From positions 1 through 64,000 of the forward strand of contig NZ_WUEK01000015.1 of NCBI RefSeq assembly GCF_009823805.1: a stretch of 64,000 nucleotides of DNA. The letters are read 5' to 3'. This document shows, piece after piece, positions 8,227 through 17,099 of the stretch. Source of the DNA: Nocardioides flavescens (GTDB lineage Bacteria > Actinomycetota > Actinomycetes > Propionibacteriales > Nocardioidaceae). Positions within the stretch are counted from its first letter, which is position 1. Each line of letters starts with the position of its first letter. Below the pieces are notes generated by a model, which did no database searches, was not told where the DNA came from, and was given only the letters and a program-made list of their open reading frames with translations. The position numbers were made by a program, and so were the translations under genes.

Positions 8227-8833
8227 GGTCCTCGGCGCGGCGGTCCGGAGGCGCATCGACCCCCTGTCCGTGCTCGATCGCCCAGACCACCGCCTCGGAG
8301 CGCCGGGCGACCCGGATCTTGCGGTACGCGATCCGGATGTAGGTCTTGACGGAGTTGACGCTGAGGTGCTCCGCCTCGGCGATCATGTCGTTGGTCTCTC
8401 CTGCGGCAACCCGCCGCAGCACGCCGAGCTCGCGCCCGGTGAGCGGAGTCAGGCGCTCGGAGACCGCGGGCGGCCGTGGGTGCACCCGGCGTGAGACGTC
8501 GCGCAGGACCCCGGCCAGCTCGGCGGCCCGCACGTGCTCGGGGACCACCGCCCTCGCGCCGAGGACGAGAGCACCGCGGGCGAGCGCCTGGTGGCTCCTG
8601 CCCGTCAACCCGACCACCGGGACACCGTCGACCACCAGCCGGCGCAGCCAAGGACGCAGGTCCTCGTCCGTCAGCGAGGCGAGGTCCACGACGGCCAGGT
8701 CGACGTCGTCCGCCGGGCGGTCGGGGTCGACGTCGAGCACGGGGACGGCGTTGCCCCGCACGAGCATGCGGGCCACTCCGGTCGTGACCAGCGGGTGCGG
8801 CGAGACGACCCCGACTCGCAGTGGGCCCGGCAT
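8216..8833 (-). CDS. LuxR/NarL-type regulator with degenerate receiver
   Basis: A 205-residue response-regulator-like protein. The C-terminal LuxR HTH carries the recognition segment LSVNSVKTYIRIAYRK. The N-terminal receiver-like half keeps a candidate phosphoacceptor Asp in AVVDLA, but the acidic pocket is replaced by SPHP and the conserved Lys by Glu (VPEH). It probably does not signal by ordinary phosphorylation. The ATG at the beginning of the receiver fold was chosen over an extended open frame. It is one of six regulators in this window sharing nearly the same DNA-recognition helix. No partner kinase is adjacent. Confidence 0.82.
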   Translation of the reverse strand: MPGPLRVGVVSPHPLVTTGVARMLVRGNAVPVLDVDPDRPADDVDLAVVDLASLTDEDLRPWLRRLVVDGVPVVGLTGRSHQALARGALVLGARAVVPEHVRAAELAGVLRDVSRRVHPRPPAVSERLTPLTGRELGVLRRVAAGETNDMIAEAEHLSVNSVKTYIRIAYRKIRVARRSEAVVWAIEHGQGVDAPPDRRAEDLSR

Positions 8834-9117
8834 GGACCCAAGAAGGCCACGTCGCGGCAGGTCGGCGCTGCACCCCGGGACCTCGACCGCGCTGAGCGGA
8901 CGGCCCGCCCGCGTTCGACGGCTGTTCACGGCTGCCGGCAGCCTCGGGTCCTCCGTTCGAGATCGCCCGAAAGGGTGAGCACCCGGGTGTGGCCTCCCCG
9001 ACGCCCTAGCGTCGTTGCGCCCCGGACCCGTCTGCGAACCCGTAGGACGGACACCGGCTGACGAGGCCGGGCCGCCGGGGTCACCAGTCGTCCGAGTCGC
9101 GAGGGGAGCTGCCACCG

Positions 9118-10089
9118 ATGCCCGTGCCGTCGACCTACCGGCCCACCCACGATCCCACCGAGGCCGAGCAGATCGTCGGCGACCTCTACCTCCCTCACCG
9201 GCTGCACCTGCCCCCCGGCGTGAACGACGTGCAGCTCGAGCTGTCCGCCGCGCACTTCGGGCAGGTCACCGCGGGGGTCCTCGGCTACGGCAGGGCCGTC
9301 GGGATGACGACTGAACCGCTCGTCGACTTCCACGTCGACCTCCCGCTGCGCGGCACGGTGGTGCTCGACGACGGCCGGGGCTCCCGGACCGTCGCCACCC
9401 CCGGTCACGCCGGCGTCTTCGACCCCGGGGCGCCCGCCTCGCTCGACTGGTCCGCGGACAGCAAGCAACTCTGCCTGATGATGCCCCGCAGCGTCGTGGA
9501 GCGAGAGCTCGAGTGGGTGCTCGGCCGGTCGTTGCCGACGCCCCTGTCGTTCCACTTCGACCTCGACCTGCGCACCGGCCCGGGTCGGGGGTGGTGGTCG
9601 GTGCTGCGTCTCGTCCTGGACGAGATCACGCGGCCCTCCGGCCTCGTGGAGCGTCCAGGAGTGGTGCGCCACGTCGAGGCCGTCGTGCTCGAGGGGCTCC
9701 TGCAGGCCCAGCCGCACAACCTGACGGGGCTGCTGCTCCGCGAGGAGGACCGACCCGGGTCGGCCGGCACGGTCGCCCGGGCCGTGCAGCTCCTGCGCGA
9801 CCGTCCGGCCGAGGCCTGGACCACCGCCCGGCTGGCCACGGAGGTCCACCTCGGGGTCCGGGCGCTGCAAGAGGGGTTCAAGCGTGACCTGAACACCTCG
9901 CCGATGGGCTACCTGCGCATCGTGCGGATGCACGCCGCCCAAGTGGCGCTGCTGTCCTCCGACCCCGGCACGACCTCCGTGCGCGAGGTCGCCGCCCGGC
10001 ACGGCTTCCTGCACGCGGGTCGCTTCGCGGCGGCGTACCAGCGGACCTACGGCGAGCTCCCGTCGGCAACGCTGCGCCGCTCGAGCTGA
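9118..10089 (+). CDS. AraC-family regulator with AraC-binding-like N-terminal domain
   Basis: A 323-residue regulator. Residues 1-200 form the AraC-binding-like cupin domain (YLPHRLHLPP near residue 24). Residues 215-323 hold two HTH motifs, including LATEVHLGVRALQEGFKRDL and VREVAARHGFLHAGRFAAAY. The ATG follows GAGGGGAG. It precedes and is co-oriented with the molybdenum oxidoreductase operon, so it may regulate that operon. A paralogous N-terminal domain starts at the right edge of the window. Confidence 0.9.
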   Translation: MPVPSTYRPTHDPTEAEQIVGDLYLPHRLHLPPGVNDVQLELSAAHFGQVTAGVLGYGRAVGMTTEPLVDFHVDLPLRGTVVLDDGRGSRTVATPGHAGVFDPGAPASLDWSADSKQLCLMMPRSVVERELEWVLGRSLPTPLSFHFDLDLRTGPGRGWWSVLRLVLDEITRPSGLVERPGVVRHVEAVVLEGLLQAQPHNLTGLLLREEDRPGSAGTVARAVQLLRDRPAEAWTTARLATEVHLGVRALQEGFKRDLNTSPMGYLRIVRMHAAQVALLSSDPGTTSVREVAARHGFLHAGRFAAAYQRTYGELPSATLRRSS

Positions 10090-10095
10090 GACCTC

Positions 10096-10134
10096 ACCCC
10101 TCTGGGGCGCATCCGCGGTGACGTCGGGGGCACC
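10096..10134 (+). promoter_or_regulatory. Dyad box plus GGGCACC -10-like element for paoA operon
   Basis: The dyad ACCCCTCTGGGG (10096-10107) is identical to the one at 17032-17043. Twenty nucleotides later comes GGGCACC (10128-10134), and nine nucleotides after that the ATG. There is no Shine-Dalgarno. The same order and spacing occur at four other starts in this window, suggesting a leaderless SigB/SigF-like promoter with an activator site in the -35 region. Confidence 0.5.
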
Positions 10135-10143
10135 GCCCACGTC

Positions 10144-10680
10144 ATGGAGACCAGGATCCGGCTCACAGTCGACGGGCGCCAGCGTGAGACGAGCGTCGAC
10201 ACGCGGACCACGCTGCTCGACCTGCTGCGCGAGCGCCTCGACGTCACCTCGCCCAAGAAGGGCTGCGACCACGGTCAGTGCGGCAGCTGCACGGTCCTGC
10301 TCGACGGGCGCCGCCACCTCACCTGCCTCGCGCTCGCCGTGGCGTACGACGGCTCGGAGGTCGTGACCGCCGCGGGCCTGACCGGCTCCGAGGGGGACGA
10401 CGAGACCCTGCACCCGGTGCAGCAGGCCTTCCTCGACCACGACGGCTACCAGTGCGGCTACTGCACGCCGGGCCAGGTCTGCTCGGCGGTCGGCGTGCTG
10501 CGCGAGCTCGGGGAGGGCCACCCCAGCCACGTGACCGAGGACCTCACCGGCCCGGTGGCCGCCGACGACGACGAGCTGCGGGAGCGGATGAGCGGCAACC
10601 TCTGCCGCTGCGGTGCCTACCCCGGCATCCTCGCCGCGGTGCGCGAGGTCGCGGGTCAGCCGGCGGGTGGGATCGCATGA
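10144..10680 (+). CDS. paoA: Aldehyde oxidoreductase-like [2Fe-2S] subunit
   Basis: The 178-residue product is the iron-sulfur subunit of a xanthine dehydrogenase-family enzyme. Cys41, Cys46, Cys49 and Cys61 form the plant-type [2Fe-2S] site (CDHGQCGSC). Cys104, Cys107, Cys154 and Cys156 form the second cluster site in the four-helix domain (CGYC and CRC). Unlike E. coli PaoA there is no Tat signal, so the complex should be cytoplasmic. It starts a three-gene operon joined by ATGA overlaps with the FAD and molybdenum subunits. The symbol rests on the PaoB-type cysteine-rich FAD subunit that follows. Confidence 0.9.
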   Translation: METRIRLTVDGRQRETSVDTRTTLLDLLRERLDVTSPKKGCDHGQCGSCTVLLDGRRHLTCLALAVAYDGSEVVTAAGLTGSEGDDETLHPVQQAFLDHDGYQCGYCTPGQVCSAVGVLRELGEGHPSHVTEDLTGPVAADDDELRERMSGNLCRCGAYPGILAAVREVAGQPAGGIA

Positions 10681-11690
10681 GGGAGCTGGACTACCACCGC
10701 GCCGACGACGCGGCCGGCGCGGTGGCGCTGGTGAGCGGCGACCCCGAGGCGAGCTTCCTCGGCGGCGGCACCAACCTCGTCGACCACCTCAAGCTCGGGG
10801 TGGCCCGGCCGCGGGTGCTCGTCGACATCAGCCGGTTGCCCCTGGACCAGGTGGAGGAGGTCGAGCTCCCCGGTGACAGCGGCGGCGGGCCCGGGCTGCG
10901 CGTCGGCGCCAACGTCCGCAACAGCGACCTCGCCGCCCACCCGGCCGTGCGCTCCGGCTGGCCGGTCGTGTCCCGGGCGCTGCTCGCCGGTGCGTCGGGG
11001 CAGCTGCGCCACCAGGCCACGACGGGTGGCAACCTGATGCAGCGAACCCGGTGCGTCTACTTCCAGGACGTCACCACGGCGTGCAACAAGCGCGAGCCCG
11101 GCTCGGGCTGCTCCGCCATCGGCGGCTACGCGCGCTACAACGCCGTGCTCGGGGCCAGCGAGCACTGCGTGACCGTGCACCCCTCCGACCTCGCCGTCGC
11201 CCTGGCCGCGGTCGACGCGGTCGTCGTGGTGCTCGGCCCCGACGGGGAGCGGCGCGTGCCGTTCGAGGAGCTGCACCGGCTCCCCGGCGACGCCCCCGAG
11301 CGCGACACCACCCTCGCCCACGGCGAGCTGATCACCGCGGTGGAGCTGCCCGCGAGCGCGGCCGCCGCCACCTCGACCTACCACAAGGCGCGCGACCGGG
11401 CGTCCTACGCTTTCGCCCTCGTCTCGGTCGCCGCGGCGCTCGAGCTCGACGAGGCCGGCCGGGTCGCCGACGTGCGCATCGCCTGGGGCGGCATCGCCCA
11501 CAAGCCCTGGCGCGCCCGTGTCGCCGAGCAGGCCCTGCTCGGCGCCGAGCCCACCGAGGAGCGGGTCGCCGCGGCCTGCGCCGACGAGCTGGCGGACGCC
11601 CGCACGAGCGAGGGCAACGCCTTCAAGGTGCCGATGGTCACCGCCGCCACGCAGCACGTGCTGCAGAGCCTGCAGGGAGGACGGCGATGA
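10677..11690 (+). CDS. paoB: Aldehyde oxidoreductase-like FAD subunit with [4Fe-4S] motif
   Basis: A 337-residue FAD-binding subunit of the molybdopterin dehydrogenase family. FAD-binding segments are FLGGGTNLVDHLKL (about 27-40) and ATTGGNLMQRTRC (about 114-126). Cys126, Cys136, Cys145 and Cys164 sit in the insertion around ACNKREPGSGCSAI that in PaoB/YagS and 4-hydroxybenzoyl-CoA reductase-type subunits binds an extra [4Fe-4S] cluster. This separates it from ordinary xanthine dehydrogenase FAD subunits. The start overlaps the stop of the small subunit by ATGA, and the molybdenum subunit follows in the same way. Confidence 0.9.
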   Translation: MRELDYHRADDAAGAVALVSGDPEASFLGGGTNLVDHLKLGVARPRVLVDISRLPLDQVEEVELPGDSGGGPGLRVGANVRNSDLAAHPAVRSGWPVVSRALLAGASGQLRHQATTGGNLMQRTRCVYFQDVTTACNKREPGSGCSAIGGYARYNAVLGASEHCVTVHPSDLAVALAAVDAVVVVLGPDGERRVPFEELHRLPGDAPERDTTLAHGELITAVELPASAAAATSTYHKARDRASYAFALVSVAAALELDEAGRVADVRIAWGGIAHKPWRARVAEQALLGAEPTEERVAAACADELADARTSEGNAFKVPMVTAATQHVLQSLQGGRR

Positions 11691-13801
11691 GCGCCGTGGA
11701 GCAGCCCGTCACCCCTCTCGAGCGCGACGCGATCCGCTCGGTCGGCACCGCGCACCCGCGCGTCGACGGCCCCCTCAAGGTCGCCGGGCGCGCGGCGTAC
11801 GCCGTGGAGCACCGGGAGGCGCCGTACGACGCGCGGCCGCTGCACGCCTGGCTCGTGCAGTCGACCGTCGCCCGCGGCCGGGTGCTCGCGGTCGACGCCG
11901 CCCGGGCGGTGGCGCACCCCGGCGTCGTCTCCGTGCTCGACCACACCAGCGCCCCGCGGCTCCAGGAGGGCGAGGATCGCGAGCTGGAGGTCCTCCAGGA
12001 CGACCGCGTCGACTTCCGCGGCCAGATCGTGGCGGTGGTCCTGGCCGAGACCTCCGAGGCGGCCCGCGAGGCGGCCGGGCTGGTCGAGGTGGCCTACGAC
12101 GAGCAGTCGCACCAGGCGGCGTTCGAGGAGACCGAGGACACCTACGAGCCCGAGACGGTCAACCCCGAGATGCCGGCGCGCACCGAGGAGGGCGACGTCG
12201 ACGGCGCGCTCGCCGGGGCCGCGGTGGTCGTGGACGCGACCTACGAGACGCCGGTCGAGCACAACAACCCGCTCGAGCCGCACGCCGCGATCGCGCACTG
12301 GGACGGTGAGGTGCTGACCCTCGCCGACTCGACCCAGGGCGTGCACCCGGTCGCGCAGACGCTGGCCCCGCTGCTGGGCCTCGAGCAGGCGCAGCTGCAC
12401 GTCGTCGCGCCGTACGTCGGCGGAGGCTTCGGCAGCAAGGGCGTGCCGCACGCCCCGGAGATGGCGGTCGTGCTCGCCGCGATGACGCAGCCCGGCCGCG
12501 CGGTCCGGCTGGCGGTGACGCGGCAGCAGATGTTCGCGCTGACCGGCCACCGCACGCCGACGCGCTCGCACTTCCGCCTCGGTGCCGACGCCGACGGCCG
12601 TCTCGTCGCGATCGAGCACGAGGTGCTCGAGCCCACGTCGCGGTGGAAGGAGTTCGGCGAGCAGACCGCCGCGCCCACCCGGATGATGTACGCCGCGCGC
12701 AACCGCCGCACCGGCCACCGCCTGGTGCCCCTGGACGTCGCCGTGCCGTCCTGGATGCGGGCGCCGGGGGAGATGCCGGGGATGTTCGCCCACGAGGTCG
12801 CGATGGACGAGCTGGCTGTCGCCTGCGGGCTCGACCCGATCGAGCTGCGCGTCCGCAACGAGCCCGACGTCGACCCCGAGACGGGCAAGCCGTTCAGCCG
12901 CCGCGGGCTCGTCGACTGCCTGCGCCGCGGGGCGGAGCGGTTCGGCTGGTCCGAGCGGCCGGCCGAGGCCCGCGCCACGCTCGAGGGGGACTGGTGGGTC
13001 GGCACCGGCGTCGCGGCCGCGACGTACCCCGCGATGCTGAACCCGGGCAACGAGGCCCGCATCAGCGCCGCGGACGGCGGTCACTACGACGTGGCGATCG
13101 GCGCCGTCGACATCGGCACCGGTGCGCGCACCGTGCTGCAGCAGATCGCCGCCGACGCGCTCGGCGTCGACGCCTCCTGCATCCGTCTGCGCATCGCCGA
13201 CACCGACCTGCCGCCGGCCACGGTGGCGGGCGGCTCCTCGGGCACGGCGTCGTGGGGCGCGGCGATCGTCGCCACCGCCCAGCGCTTCCGCGCCGACCAC
13301 GGCGACGCCCCCGACCCGGGCGTGTGGACCCAGGCGGAGGCGACCGACGCGCAGAGCGAGGACCACGCGCTGCACTCCTTCGGTGCGTCCTTCGCCGAGG
13401 TGCGGGTGCACCGGTGGACCGGCGAGGTGCGGGTGCCGCGCCTGCTCGGGGTCTACTCCGTGGGTCGGGTCATCAACCCCGTCACCGCCCGCTCCCAGCT
13501 GATCGGCGGGCTGGTCATGGGGATGTCGGTCGGGCTGTTCGAGGAGTCCTACCGCGACCCGCGCACCGGACACGTCGTCACCCAGGACCTGGCGACCTAC
13601 CACGTGGCCTCGCACGCCGATGTGCGCGACCTCCAAGTCGAGTGGCTCGACGAGGAGGACCCGCTGGCCTCGCCGGTCGGCGGGCGCGGCATCGGCGAGA
13701 TCGGCGTCGTCGGCACCGCGGCCTCGATCGCCAACGCGGCGTTCCACGCCACCGGGACGCGCGTGCGGTCGATCCCGGTGACGGCCGACCGCTTCCTCTA
13801 G
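11687..13801 (+). CDS. paoC: Aldehyde oxidoreductase-like molybdenum subunit
   Basis: A 704-residue molybdopterin-binding subunit. It contains the family segments YVGGGFGSKG (near residue 245), WMRAPGEMPGMFAHE (near 356) and, close to the C terminus, GRGIGEIGVVG with Glu671 as the expected catalytic base. It would oxidise aldehydes or related compounds by hydroxylation and pass electrons through the FeS and FAD subunits. The exact substrate is unknown. No XdhC/PaoD-type maturation gene is present in the window. It is the last gene of the operon and ends 7 nt before a convergent gene. Confidence 0.9.
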   Translation: MSAVEQPVTPLERDAIRSVGTAHPRVDGPLKVAGRAAYAVEHREAPYDARPLHAWLVQSTVARGRVLAVDAARAVAHPGVVSVLDHTSAPRLQEGEDRELEVLQDDRVDFRGQIVAVVLAETSEAAREAAGLVEVAYDEQSHQAAFEETEDTYEPETVNPEMPARTEEGDVDGALAGAAVVVDATYETPVEHNNPLEPHAAIAHWDGEVLTLADSTQGVHPVAQTLAPLLGLEQAQLHVVAPYVGGGFGSKGVPHAPEMAVVLAAMTQPGRAVRLAVTRQQMFALTGHRTPTRSHFRLGADADGRLVAIEHEVLEPTSRWKEFGEQTAAPTRMMYAARNRRTGHRLVPLDVAVPSWMRAPGEMPGMFAHEVAMDELAVACGLDPIELRVRNEPDVDPETGKPFSRRGLVDCLRRGAERFGWSERPAEARATLEGDWWVGTGVAAATYPAMLNPGNEARISAADGGHYDVAIGAVDIGTGARTVLQQIAADALGVDASCIRLRIADTDLPPATVAGGSSGTASWGAAIVATAQRFRADHGDAPDPGVWTQAEATDAQSEDHALHSFGASFAEVRVHRWTGEVRVPRLLGVYSVGRVINPVTARSQLIGGLVMGMSVGLFEESYRDPRTGHVVTQDLATYHVASHADVRDLQVEWLDEEDPLASPVGGRGIGEIGVVGTAASIANAAFHATGTRVRSIPVTADRFL

Positions 13802-13808
13802 GGGCCGC

Positions 13809-14717
13809 TCAGTCGCTCCCGCGGACCGCGAGCCCGACCAGCCCGAGGGCGACGGCGTCCTCGACGACGGCGCCCTGCCAGGTCCAGCCGCGGTCCTCGG
13901 CGGCCTCGCGCCAGGCGGCGCCGAGGACGGCGCCGGCGCTCGCGCCGAGCACGCCGGCCAGGGCCGGCAGCCACGGCGAGCGGTCCTCGCGGGCGGCCAG
14001 CGCGGCCCCGCCGATGGCGCCGGCACCGAGGCGGCTCAGCTGGCCGGGCACCTCGAGCCGGCTCGGGGTGGCGGGGAGCTTGTCGCCGACGAGCTCGGCG
14101 CCGGCGAGCCCCGTCGTCAGCACGGCCCGCGCGGTGCCGCCGCTGGCCAGGGCCGGGGCGAGCACGCCCATCGAGGCGCGCGACCCGGTCGCGGCGCCGA
14201 GGGCGGTGCTGCGCAGCAGCGAGCCGATCGTCACGGGGCGGCGCTCGGCCTCGCGCTCGTCCTCGAAGCGGGTGAGCGTCCAGTGCACGCCGGCGCCGAA
14301 GGCGAGGTGGGGCCAGGCGTCGCGGGCCCAGTCGCTCGCCGTCCAGCCGCGGGGGTCGGCGACGCCGGCGAGCGCCATCGGTCCGTCGGTGGCCGCCATG
14401 GCCGCGGCCCCGGTGGCGGCGATCGCCACGGGTGCGGGCAGCTTCAGTCCCAGGCGGCGCAGCACGCTCGCGCCGACACCGACGGCGAGCCCGGCCGCGA
14501 GCCCGCCGAGCTGGCCGTACGCCGAGCGGCGGCTCTCGTCGTCCGGCAGCTCGGCACCGGCGCGTCTGGCGAGGGCGAGCACGGTGCGACCGGGGGAGTC
14601 GCTGGCCGGGCGCCCGGTGAGCGCCATGTCGAGGTAGCCGGCGGTGTCGAGCGCCGTCGTGCCGAGGGCGCCGGCCACGAGGCCGCGGGTGAGCGTCGAG
14701 AGACGGGAGGTGGTCAC
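13809..14717 (-). CDS. Membrane protein, second half DUF4126-like
   Basis: The 302-residue product is rich in Ala/Gly hydrophobic helices. Residues 1-150 resemble an actinobacterial membrane family with the segment TALDTAGYLDMALTGRPASD. Residues 165-300, with SRASMGVLAPALASGG and GAELVGDKLPATPSRL, resemble DUF4126. It may therefore be a fusion of two small membrane modules. The GTG start is 5 nt downstream of a 53-residue membrane protein gene, so the two are probably cotranscribed. No biochemical role is known. Confidence 0.65.
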   Translation of the reverse strand: MTTSRLSTLTRGLVAGALGTTALDTAGYLDMALTGRPASDSPGRTVLALARRAGAELPDDESRRSAYGQLGGLAAGLAVGVGASVLRRLGLKLPAPVAIAATGAAAMAATDGPMALAGVADPRGWTASDWARDAWPHLAFGAGVHWTLTRFEDEREAERRPVTIGSLLRSTALGAATGSRASMGVLAPALASGGTARAVLTTGLAGAELVGDKLPATPSRLEVPGQLSRLGAGAIGGAALAAREDRSPWLPALAGVLGASAGAVLGAAWREAAEDRGWTWQGAVVEDAVALGLVGLAVRGSD

Positions 14718-14722
14718 GGTCG

Positions 14723-14884
14723 TCAGTACCCGCCCGAGGTCCGGCTCAGGGCGGGAGCGCTGACGCCGCCGTTGCGGTCGACGGAGGTCTTGTCGCCCTG
14801 GATCACGCCGATGAGCACGAAGACGCCGCCCACCACCACGATGAACAACAGCACGATGAGGAAGACCAGGAGTCGTCTGTTCAC
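14723..14884 (-). CDS. 53-residue single-pass membrane protein
   Basis: The product begins VNRRLLVFLIVLLFIVVVGG, one strongly hydrophobic segment, followed by a polar C-terminal tail of about 25 residues. It is unsupported by any Shine-Dalgarno, but a GGTTACC element lies exactly 8 nt upstream of the GTG, matching the leaderless promoter pattern seen at other genes here. The next gene follows after 5 nt. Function unknown. Confidence 0.65.
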   Translation of the reverse strand: MNRRLLVFLIVLLFIVVVGGVFVLIGVIQGDKTSVDRNGGVSAPALSRTSGGY

Positions 14885-14892
14885 GACTGCCC

Positions 14893-14899
14893 GGTAACC
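14893..14899 (-). promoter_or_regulatory. GGTTACC -10-like element, leaderless
   Basis: On the minus strand GGTTACC is followed by 8 nt and then the GTG of the small membrane protein gene. The same heptamer serves the operon starting at 39599. It resembles the SigB/SigF-type GGGTAY element. Confidence 0.45.
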
Positions 14900-14913
14900 G
14901 GTGGTGGTGGCGC

Positions 14914-16512
14914 CTACCGCCGCCAGGGCAGCCGCGCGTGGAACAGGGCCGCGCGGGCGGCGTTGGACCCGGCCGCGCCGTGCACCCCGCCGCCGGGGTG
15001 AGCCGAGGCGGAGCCGAGGTAGAGGCCGGGCACGCCGGTCTCGGCGCGGCCGCGGCCGGGCACGGGGCGGAAGATCAGCTGCTGGTGCAGCTGCTGGGTC
15101 CCCCCGCCGACGGCCCCTCCGATGAGGTTGGCGTTGCGTGCCTCGAGCTCCTTCGGACCCAGCACCCGCCGGCTCAGCACGCGGGAGCCGAAGCCGGGCG
15201 CGAGCTGCTCGAACCGCGCCTGCATGCGGTCGCCGAACCGCTCGAGGTCGTCGTGGTCCCAGGTGCCCTTGACGCCCCCCGTGGGCCCGTCCTCGCCGGC
15301 GTCGCGTCGGCTGTGCTGCGGCACGTGCGTGTAGGCCCACAGCGACTCGGTGCCGGCGGGGGAGCGGGTGGGGTCGCTGGTGGTCATCTGGCCGGCCAGC
15401 ATGAACGGCGCCGCGGGCACCTCGCCGCGGGTGACCTGGCCCCAGGCCTCGGCCATCTGCTCGACGGAGTCGGCGACGTGCACCGTCCCGGGGGCGTACG
15501 CCGGGGTGCTGGCCCACGGCACCGGCCCGTCGAGGGCCCAGTCGACCTTCACCGTGGCGGCGTCCATGGCGAAGCGGCGCATCCCGCGAGCGACGGTGCG
15601 GGGCACGTGCTCGGGTGCGAGTAGGCGGCCGAACAGGTGCGGCGCCGCCACGTCGGCGACGACCGCGCGCCGGGCGTGGAAGCGCTCGGCGCCGACGCGG
15701 ACCCCGCTCGCGCGACCACCCTCGACGTCGATCGCGGTGACCTCCGCGTCGCAGCGCAGCTCGCCGCCCAGGGCGACGAAGCGGCGTGCCATCGCGCCGG
15801 AGAGCTGACCCGCGCCGCCGACGGGCACCGGGAAGCCGACGGTCTGGCCGAGCAGGGCGAGCAGCAGCCCGAGCAGCCCCGACCCGGGCGCCTCGAGCGG
15901 GATGTCGGCGTGCCCGGCGTTGCCGGCGATGAGCAGTCGTGGGGCCGGGCCGCCGAACCGGCTCTGGCCGAGCTGCAGCGCGGGGGTCAGGAGGTCCTGC
16001 ACGAGCCCGAGCCCGCCGGCCCTCGGCAGCCGGGCGAGGAGCCCGAGCCCGGCGCGCACCGGCGGGAACGGCGCCAGGATCGCCTGCACCAGCTGGTCGC
16101 CGACGGTGTCCCACTGCCGGCAGAGCTCGAGCCACGCCTCGCCGTCGCCGGGGTGCGCCTCGTCGGCGAGCCGGGCGGTGATCTCGCGGTCGCGGTGCAT
16201 CAGCGCCCAGGCGCCGTCGGGGGTGGGGTGGCCCAGGACGGCCGGCGCGTGGCTCCAGCGCAGCCCGTGGCGCTCGAGGCCGAGCCCTCGGATCGTCGGC
16301 GAGGCGGCCGCCAGGGGGTAGAACGCGCTGAACGTGTCGTGCACGAACCCGTCGTGCACCTCCCCGGAGCTCGCGACCGCGCCGCCCACCTCGGGCTGGG
16401 CCTCGAGCAGCAGCACCGACCAGCCGCGGTCGATCAGCAGGTTGGCGGCGACCAGACCGTTGGGTCCGGCGCCGACCACCACCGCGTCGTACGACGAGCC
16501 GCGGGTCGTCAC
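14914..16512 (-). CDS. CrtI-like FAD-dependent oxidoreductase
   Basis: A 532-residue phytoene desaturase-related flavoprotein. The dinucleotide-binding motif VVVGAGPNGLVAANLL is at about residues 10-25 and the C-terminal FAD segment LYLGSASAHPGGGVHGAAG is near residue 495. It belongs to the broad COG1233 group that includes desaturases, saturases and isomerases of polyprenoids, so the substrate is not fixed. The GTG start overlaps the stop of the SRPBCC gene (GTGA), which fixes it against the longer open frame. A second, more typical CrtI lies at 32.8-34.4 kb. Confidence 0.85.
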   Translation of the reverse strand: MTTRGSSYDAVVVGAGPNGLVAANLLIDRGWSVLLLEAQPEVGGAVASSGEVHDGFVHDTFSAFYPLAAASPTIRGLGLERHGLRWSHAPAVLGHPTPDGAWALMHRDREITARLADEAHPGDGEAWLELCRQWDTVGDQLVQAILAPFPPVRAGLGLLARLPRAGGLGLVQDLLTPALQLGQSRFGGPAPRLLIAGNAGHADIPLEAPGSGLLGLLLALLGQTVGFPVPVGGAGQLSGAMARRFVALGGELRCDAEVTAIDVEGGRASGVRVGAERFHARRAVVADVAAPHLFGRLLAPEHVPRTVARGMRRFAMDAATVKVDWALDGPVPWASTPAYAPGTVHVADSVEQMAEAWGQVTRGEVPAAPFMLAGQMTTSDPTRSPAGTESLWAYTHVPQHSRRDAGEDGPTGGVKGTWDHDDLERFGDRMQARFEQLAPGFGSRVLSRRVLGPKELEARNANLIGGAVGGGTQQLHQQLIFRPVPGRGRAETGVPGLYLGSASAHPGGGVHGAAGSNAARAALFHARLPWRR

Positions 16513-16997
16513 CGTGGCCGCTGCTGACGTCGTTCGGCGAGGTAGGCGAGGCGGCGGAGCGCCTCGGTGTTGCGCCACGCCAGGACCGGGTCCTGCAGCG
16601 GCTTGGGCACGAGGACGCCCGGACCGCTCACCGCCTGCTCACGGATTTCCACGTCGGTCTGCACGTCGGTCTGCACCGTCTCCACGCCGGCACCGGTACC
16701 CGTCGGGCGGTGCGGGGTCAGGACCACGGTCACCTTCGCCTCACCGGCGGGCCAGCCGCGGGCCTTCAGCACGATCTTCGCGCCGGGCTCCGACTCCAGC
16801 ACCTCGGTGCTGTCGTCGAGCAGGAACGGCCAGGACCCGACGGAGTGGTGCAGGTGGCTGCCCGCGGCCGGCCAGGTCGCGTCGACCTCGCGCATCCGCG
16901 AGGCCCCCACGACCCAGAGGGGGTAGAGCCAGCCGTCCGACAGCACCTCCCAGACCTGCTCGGGGGTGGCGTCCACGACTCGGTGGTTGCTGCTCAT
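16509..16997 (-). CDS. SRPBCC/polyketide cyclase-like protein
   Basis: A 162-residue START/SRPBCC-fold protein, beginning MSSNHRVVDATPEQVWEVLS, typical of ligand-binding proteins and aromatase/cyclase relatives. It is first in an operon with the CrtI-like oxidoreductase and might present a hydrophobic substrate to it. No Shine-Dalgarno precedes the ATG; instead GGATACC lies 8 nt upstream, with a dyad box 19 nt beyond that, shared with the divergent glycosyltransferase operon. Confidence 0.82.
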   Translation of the reverse strand: MSSNHRVVDATPEQVWEVLSDGWLYPLWVVGASRMREVDATWPAAGSHLHHSVGSWPFLLDDSTEVLESEPGAKIVLKARGWPAGEAKVTVVLTPHRPTGTGAGVETVQTDVQTDVEIREQAVSGPGVLVPKPLQDPVLAWRNTEALRRLAYLAERRQQRPR

Positions 16998-17005
16998 CCG
17001 GCGCG

Positions 17006-17091
17006 GGTATCCGAGCCCCCGGGCCCCACACACCCCTCTGGGGAGGAAACACCCTCTGGGGTGAGGGTCACCCCGGCGGGTGGTGGACACC
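17006..17091. promoter_or_regulatory. Bidirectional promoter with paired 12-bp dyads
   Basis: Two dyads, ACCCCTCTGGGG (17032-17043) and ACCCTCTGGGGT (17051-17062), have centres exactly 19 bp apart. Toward the left, 19 nt separate the first dyad from GGATACC on the minus strand (17006-17012), 8 nt from the SRPBCC ATG. Toward the right, 22 nt separate the second dyad from GGACACC (17085-17091), 8 nt from the glycosyltransferase GTG. The symmetric layout implies that one regulator pair controls both operons. Confidence 0.6.
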
Positions 17092-17099
17092 CCCACCTC

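Noticed and set aside
8980..8989. CACCCGGGTG upstream of the LuxR-type gene at 8.8 kb as a dyad box
   Set aside because: Shorter arms without the central spacer; chance palindromes of this kind are frequent at this GC content.
11405..14026. Leftward 873-codon open frame
   Set aside because: It is antisense to the Pao molybdenum subunit, whose motifs are clear; the frame has shadow composition.
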